From an uncultured Oscillospiraceae bacterium (GTDB lineage: Bacteria > Bacillota > Clostridia > Oscillospirales > Oscillospiraceae), in assembly GCA_910579595.1 (NCBI GenBank), contig CAJTVM010000103.1:1-9285 (forward strand): a stretch of DNA of 9,285 nucleotides. The letters run 5' to 3'. The translations under genes and the position numbers were made by a program. The notes under the pieces were generated by a model. That model was not told where the DNA came from and did no database searches. It was given only the letters and a program-made list of their open reading frames with translations. Shown piece after piece: positions 7,229 through 9,285 of this stretch (the first letter of the stretch is position 1; every line of letters begins with the position of its first letter).

Positions 7229-7747
7229 ATGGACTTTATCACAATTGCAAAGACACGCTGCTCCATCCGCAGCTACACCGGCCAGAAGGTGGAGCCGGAA
7301 AAACTGGAAAAGATTCTGGAGGCCGCTCATGTGGCCCCCACCGCTGCCAACCTTCAGCCGGTACGCCTGATCGTTGTTCAGAACGAAGAAGGGCTGGCGA
7401 AGATTGGCAAGGCCGCTGGCATCTACGGCGCGCCCCTCGCCATCATCGTCTGTGCCGACCACGACAAGGCGTGGGTACGGCCCTTCGACCAGAAGCAGAC
7501 CGGGGACATTGACGCCTCCATCCTGACCGACCACATGATGCTCCAGGCCACAGAGCTGGGTCTGGGCAGCGTATGGGTATGCTACTTCAAGCCGGATGTT
7601 TTGCGCCGGGAGTTTAACCTCCCCGCTAACCTGGAGCCGGTCAACATCCTGGTAGTCGGCTATGCTGGGGAGAACTGCGCTGACCCGGAGCGGCACAGTC
7701 AGACTCGTATCCCGGTAAGCGAACTGGTTTCCTACGAAAAGCTGTAA
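7229..7747 (+). CDS. Nitroreductase family protein (FMN-dependent oxidoreductase)
   Basis: A 172-residue small nitroreductase expected to bind FMN and reduce nitro, quinone or related electrophilic compounds with NAD(P)H in the cytoplasm. Visible family features are the N-terminal phosphate-binding TRCSIRSYT (8-16), APTAANLQPVRLIVV (about 34-48), the central helix DHMMLQATELGLGSVW, and the C-terminal basic segment HSQTRIPVSELV. Length is at the short end of the family but typical for this subgroup. The frame stays open upstream to ATG 7109, but the extra residues are not family-like and overlap the operator and promoter. ATG 7229 begins the conserved MDFITIAK and has AAAGGA (7214-7219) nine bases upstream. 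Divergent pairing with an HxlR regulator suggests induction by reactive electrophiles or quinones; that is inference. Its GC content is chromosomal-like, unlike the next gene. Confidence 0.93.
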   Translation: MDFITIAKTRCSIRSYTGQKVEPEKLEKILEAAHVAPTAANLQPVRLIVVQNEEGLAKIGKAAGIYGAPLAIIVCADHDKAWVRPFDQKQTGDIDASILTDHMMLQATELGLGSVWVCYFKPDVLRREFNLPANLEPVNILVVGYAGENCADPERHSQTRIPVSELVSYEKL

Positions 7748-7785
7748 GCGAATCCTATGGGCGGGTGCATTGAGGGAATGTCCTC

Positions 7786-7881
7786 ATGGAAAGCCCCGAA
7801 AAATTTAGTTTTACGGTGATAAGGAAGTATTTACAACAACTTATCATTAACGCTGACAAACAGGGTGCAAGCAAGATATGA
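7786..7881 (+). CDS. Possible 31-residue peptide or gene remnant
   Basis: An ATG at 7786 preceded nine bases upstream by GAGGG (7772-7776) opens a 31-codon frame, MESPEKFSFT to QGASKI, ending at TGA 7879-7881. The middle (VIRKYLQQLI) would form an amphipathic helix. I do not recognise it. It spans the composition break, so it may be a fragment left by insertion or deletion rather than a real gene. Confidence 0.25.
   Translation: MESPEKFSFTVIRKYLQQLIINADKQGASKI
7817..7846. repeat. Inverted repeat TGATAAG / CTTATCA
   Basis: TGATAAG (7817-7823) is perfectly inverted as CTTATCA (7840-7846) with 16 bases between. It sits just inside the composition break. It could be a protein-binding site or chance in AT-rich DNA. 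Confidence 0.3.
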
Positions 7882-7888
7882 GATTGTA

Positions 7889-7924
7889 GATACTCAAAAC
7901 AGTATCACCAAACAAACTGATACT
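7889..7924. repeat. Alternating GATACT / AGTATC repeats
   Basis: GATACT (7889-7894), AGTATC (7901-7906) and GATACT (7919-7924) give three copies of one hexamer in alternating orientation within 36 bases, spaced by 6 and 12 bases. Such spacing could serve a dimeric DNA-binding protein or recombinase; no function is shown. Confidence 0.3.
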
Positions 7925-7948
7925 ATAGTAATTCCCTTGTGGGTTGAG

Positions 7949-8001
7949 AAGCAAAATGGGTATATTGCTAATAATGAAATACCCATTTTGCTTATTTTAA
8001 T
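7949..8001 (+). terminator. Perfect 15-bp hairpin followed by a T-rich tail
   Basis: AAGCAAAATGGGTAT (7949-7963) pairs without mismatch with ATACCCATTTTGCTT (7979-7993) around a 15-base loop, and ATTTTAAT follows on the plus strand. This looks like an intrinsic terminator insulating the caspase-like gene from upstream transcription. The stem is less GC-rich and the loop larger than usual. There is no secure upstream gene close by for it to terminate, so it could be a displaced remnant. Confidence 0.5.
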
Positions 8002-8011
8002 GATTTTAATG
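7994..8011. repeat. Tandem 9-bp repeat ATTTTAATG x2
   Basis: Two exact head-to-tail copies of ATTTTAATG (7994-8002 and 8003-8011) directly follow the hairpin. They are AT-rich and possibly meaningless, but lie just upstream of the promoter-like pair and could be an UP-like or regulator-binding element. Confidence 0.3.
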
Positions 8012-8020
8012 ATTAGTATT

Positions 8021-8049
8021 TTGATATATAGAAACATGCAAATTACTAT
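8021..8049 (+). promoter_or_regulatory. Candidate promoter for the caspase-like gene
   Basis: TTGATA (8021-8026, one mismatch to consensus) is separated by 17 bases from TACTAT (8044-8049, two mismatches). It lies about 60 bases upstream of the caspase-like start and just after the terminator-like hairpin. AT-rich background lowers the weight of the match. Confidence 0.4.
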
Positions 8050-8108
8050 GCTAAAATAACAAGCAGAAATCTGTAAAGCAATATTGACTAAAAGGTAGGT
8101 AGTAAAAT

Positions 8109-9285
8109 ATGGGAACGACAAAAGTATTATTAGTAGGAGTATGTGAATATTTAACCTTTAAATGTCCGTCTTTACCTATGTGCAGAAATGATTTATTTGC
8201 AATGAGAAAGGCTCTTGTCAAAGGATTAAATATAAACCCAAGCAATATACATTTGTCTGGCGAAACCGGCATTGTAACAAAGAATGATTTTATTACATCA
8301 ATATACACTGTACTTAAAGATATATCGGAAAATGATACATTTATTTTCTACTTCTCTGGTCACGGTGGAAAAAATTGCTTAGTATTGAGTGATGGTTTGA
8401 TTGAGTTACAAGATCTGCTTAATACGATAGAGCAAATACAAACCAAAAATAAGATTGCCATTATAGATAGTTGTCATTCGGGTGATTTTTCACTTGAAAA
8501 CATTCCAACGATAGACATTGATGAAACGGTTGAACATTTTGCCGGACGCGGTTTTGCGGTTTTGGCTTCTTGTGGTGCCAATCAATCTTCTGGCTTTGAT
8601 GAAGCTAATGAAATTAGTTTATATACAAGTTTTGTATGTGATGCATTAACTGCGCGTTTTTTGGTTAGAAAAGGTAAGAAATCTTTGGAAGCAATAAATG
8701 AAGCAATATTCCATTTAGCAGAAGTTTCAAACAGAAAAGGGAAACGTAATTTTCAGCAACCAATATTTCGCTCAAGTATAGGTGGAACTATATTTTTTGA
8801 TGTTGAAGAATACAATCCCTACAAAATCGCAAAAGTATACGAAGAAACAGATAACTATATTATTTATAACGTTGAACCAGTACATCATGCCAATGCAAAA
8901 AGATTATCTGTTAAAGTGATTTTACGCTTTCAAAGTTCAATGGAACAGATTGCAGAAATTGCAACAGAAATAAAAAATAAAGTACTTTATTATGATGTGT
9001 ACCAGAATGAAATTGCAGAAGCACGTTATAAAGGGCGTGCAGCAAATATTGTGTGGTGCTATTTTGGTTATGATGAGGATGATATGGTTGATTGTAATTT
9101 TATTTGTCATTCTACATGGGTTGATGATGCACAAGACAAAGAATATTGGTATCGTACATCAAAAAATACTATCACTGCAAAGGGAGCTCACATTGATGTA
9201 CACAGTTCATATGATTTAATAAAGAACTTAAAAGATAACGCCTTAGATAAGGATGAATTGATTCAAATTACAAGGAAATATACTG
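8109..9285 (+). CDS. Caspase-like (peptidase C14) protease, partial at right edge
   Basis: An open frame starts at ATG 8109 and stays open to the window end, giving 392 codons with no stop, so the C-terminus is missing. Residues 5-230 fit a caspase p20/p10-like fold: first strand KVLLVGVCEY (5-14), the ND-containing helix CRNDLFAMRKAL (25-36), FIFYFSGHGG (78-87) with catalytic His85, and KIAIIDSCHSGDF with catalytic Cys122. Then LASCGANQSSGFDE follows, and a QQPIFRSS segment (216-223) closes the domain, as in many bacterial members. Asp120, two residues before the Cys, is typical of metacaspases/orthocaspases that cleave after Arg or Lys. Residues 236-392 are charged, without membrane segments, and unrecognised. 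The ribosome site is weak (AGGT, 8097-8100). GC is far below that of the neighbours, indicating transfer. Bacterial caspase-like proteins often act as effectors in phage defence or regulated death; that role here is inference. Confidence 0.9.
   Translation, partial: MGTTKVLLVGVCEYLTFKCPSLPMCRNDLFAMRKALVKGLNINPSNIHLSGETGIVTKNDFITSIYTVLKDISENDTFIFYFSGHGGKNCLVLSDGLIELQDLLNTIEQIQTKNKIAIIDSCHSGDFSLENIPTIDIDETVEHFAGRGFAVLASCGANQSSGFDEANEISLYTSFVCDALTARFLVRKGKKSLEAINEAIFHLAEVSNRKGKRNFQQPIFRSSIGGTIFFDVEEYNPYKIAKVYEETDNYIIYNVEPVHHANAKRLSVKVILRFQSSMEQIAEIATEIKNKVLYYDVYQNEIAEARYKGRAANIVWCYFGYDEDDMVDCNFICHSTWVDDAQDKEYWYRTSKNTITAKGAHIDVHSSYDLIKNLKDNALDKDELIQITRKYT

Larger units (their letters stand above)
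7748..8108. other. Junction region without a secure gene; sharp drop in GC
   Basis: These 361 bases separate the GC-rich nitroreductase from the AT-rich caspase-like gene. Composition changes near 7795. The region holds a possible 31-codon ORF, three sets of inverted repeats, a terminator-like hairpin and a promoter-like pair, each listed separately. No tRNA, attachment site or IS end is recognisable. Confidence 0.6.

Noticed and set aside
7771..7786. TGAGG/CCTCA mini-hairpin after the nitroreductase as its terminator
   Set aside because: Only five base pairs and no T run follows, so it is not convincing.
7865..8059. A 64-residue frame (GTG start) with a hydrophobic segment
   Set aside because: No ribosome site. 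The hydrophobic stretch comes from AT-rich codons just after a perfect 15-bp terminator-like hairpin that lies inside the frame, and it overlaps the promoter-like pair of the next gene.
8937..9134. Short minus-strand frame, and 8992-9219 on the plus strand
   Set aside because: Both lie inside the caspase-like coding sequence in other frames and are rich in Ile/Cys or Met from AT-rich codons; they are shadows.

Overview
The window looks like a chromosomal segment of a GC-rich gut clostridium, most likely Oscillospiraceae (Flavonifractor/Lawsonibacter/Pseudoflavonifractor-like), ending in the edge of a low-GC accessory region. The assignment rests on protein style, strong AGGAGG-type ribosome sites, extended -10 promoters and high-GC housekeeping genes. 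It is an inference from memory of related proteins, not a database result.

Layout. (1) 53-3026, minus strand: rlmB, a 23S rRNA 2'-O-methyltransferase, followed after a 64-nt gap by a 706-residue membrane protein. The latter resembles a P-type ATPase but has lost the phosphorylated aspartate and the second conserved P-domain signature. (2) 3027-3284: divergent promoter region. (3) 3285-5495, plus strand: ftsH, the membrane AAA+ zinc protease. (4) Immediately after the ftsH stop comes a cassette of lower GC: the decayed remains of an MBL-fold hydrolase (about 5509-6226) with two frame disruptions, one of which removes the HxHxDH metal motif. An intact NTF2/SnoaL-like gene (6236-6655) follows. 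(5) 6701-7747: an HxlR-type regulator on the minus strand, divergent from a small nitroreductase. Between them lie an imperfect palindrome and two extended -10 promoters, the usual arrangement for a redox- or electrophile-responsive pair. (6) 7748-8108: a 361-bp junction with no secure gene. Base composition drops sharply here, and the stretch holds several inverted repeats, including a perfect 15-bp terminator-like hairpin. (7) 8109 to the right edge: an AT-rich gene that runs off the window, encoding a caspase-like (peptidase C14 / orthocaspase) protease with an intact His-Cys dyad and an unrecognised C-terminal region.

How they fit together. The left part is housekeeping (ribosome modification, membrane protein quality control). 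The middle looks like a small detoxification or redox cassette inserted behind ftsH, partly decayed. The right edge is probably the first gene of a horizontally acquired island. Bacterial caspase-like proteases of this kind are often effectors of anti-phage or programmed-death systems, so this is the most promising lead, but its partner genes would lie outside the window.
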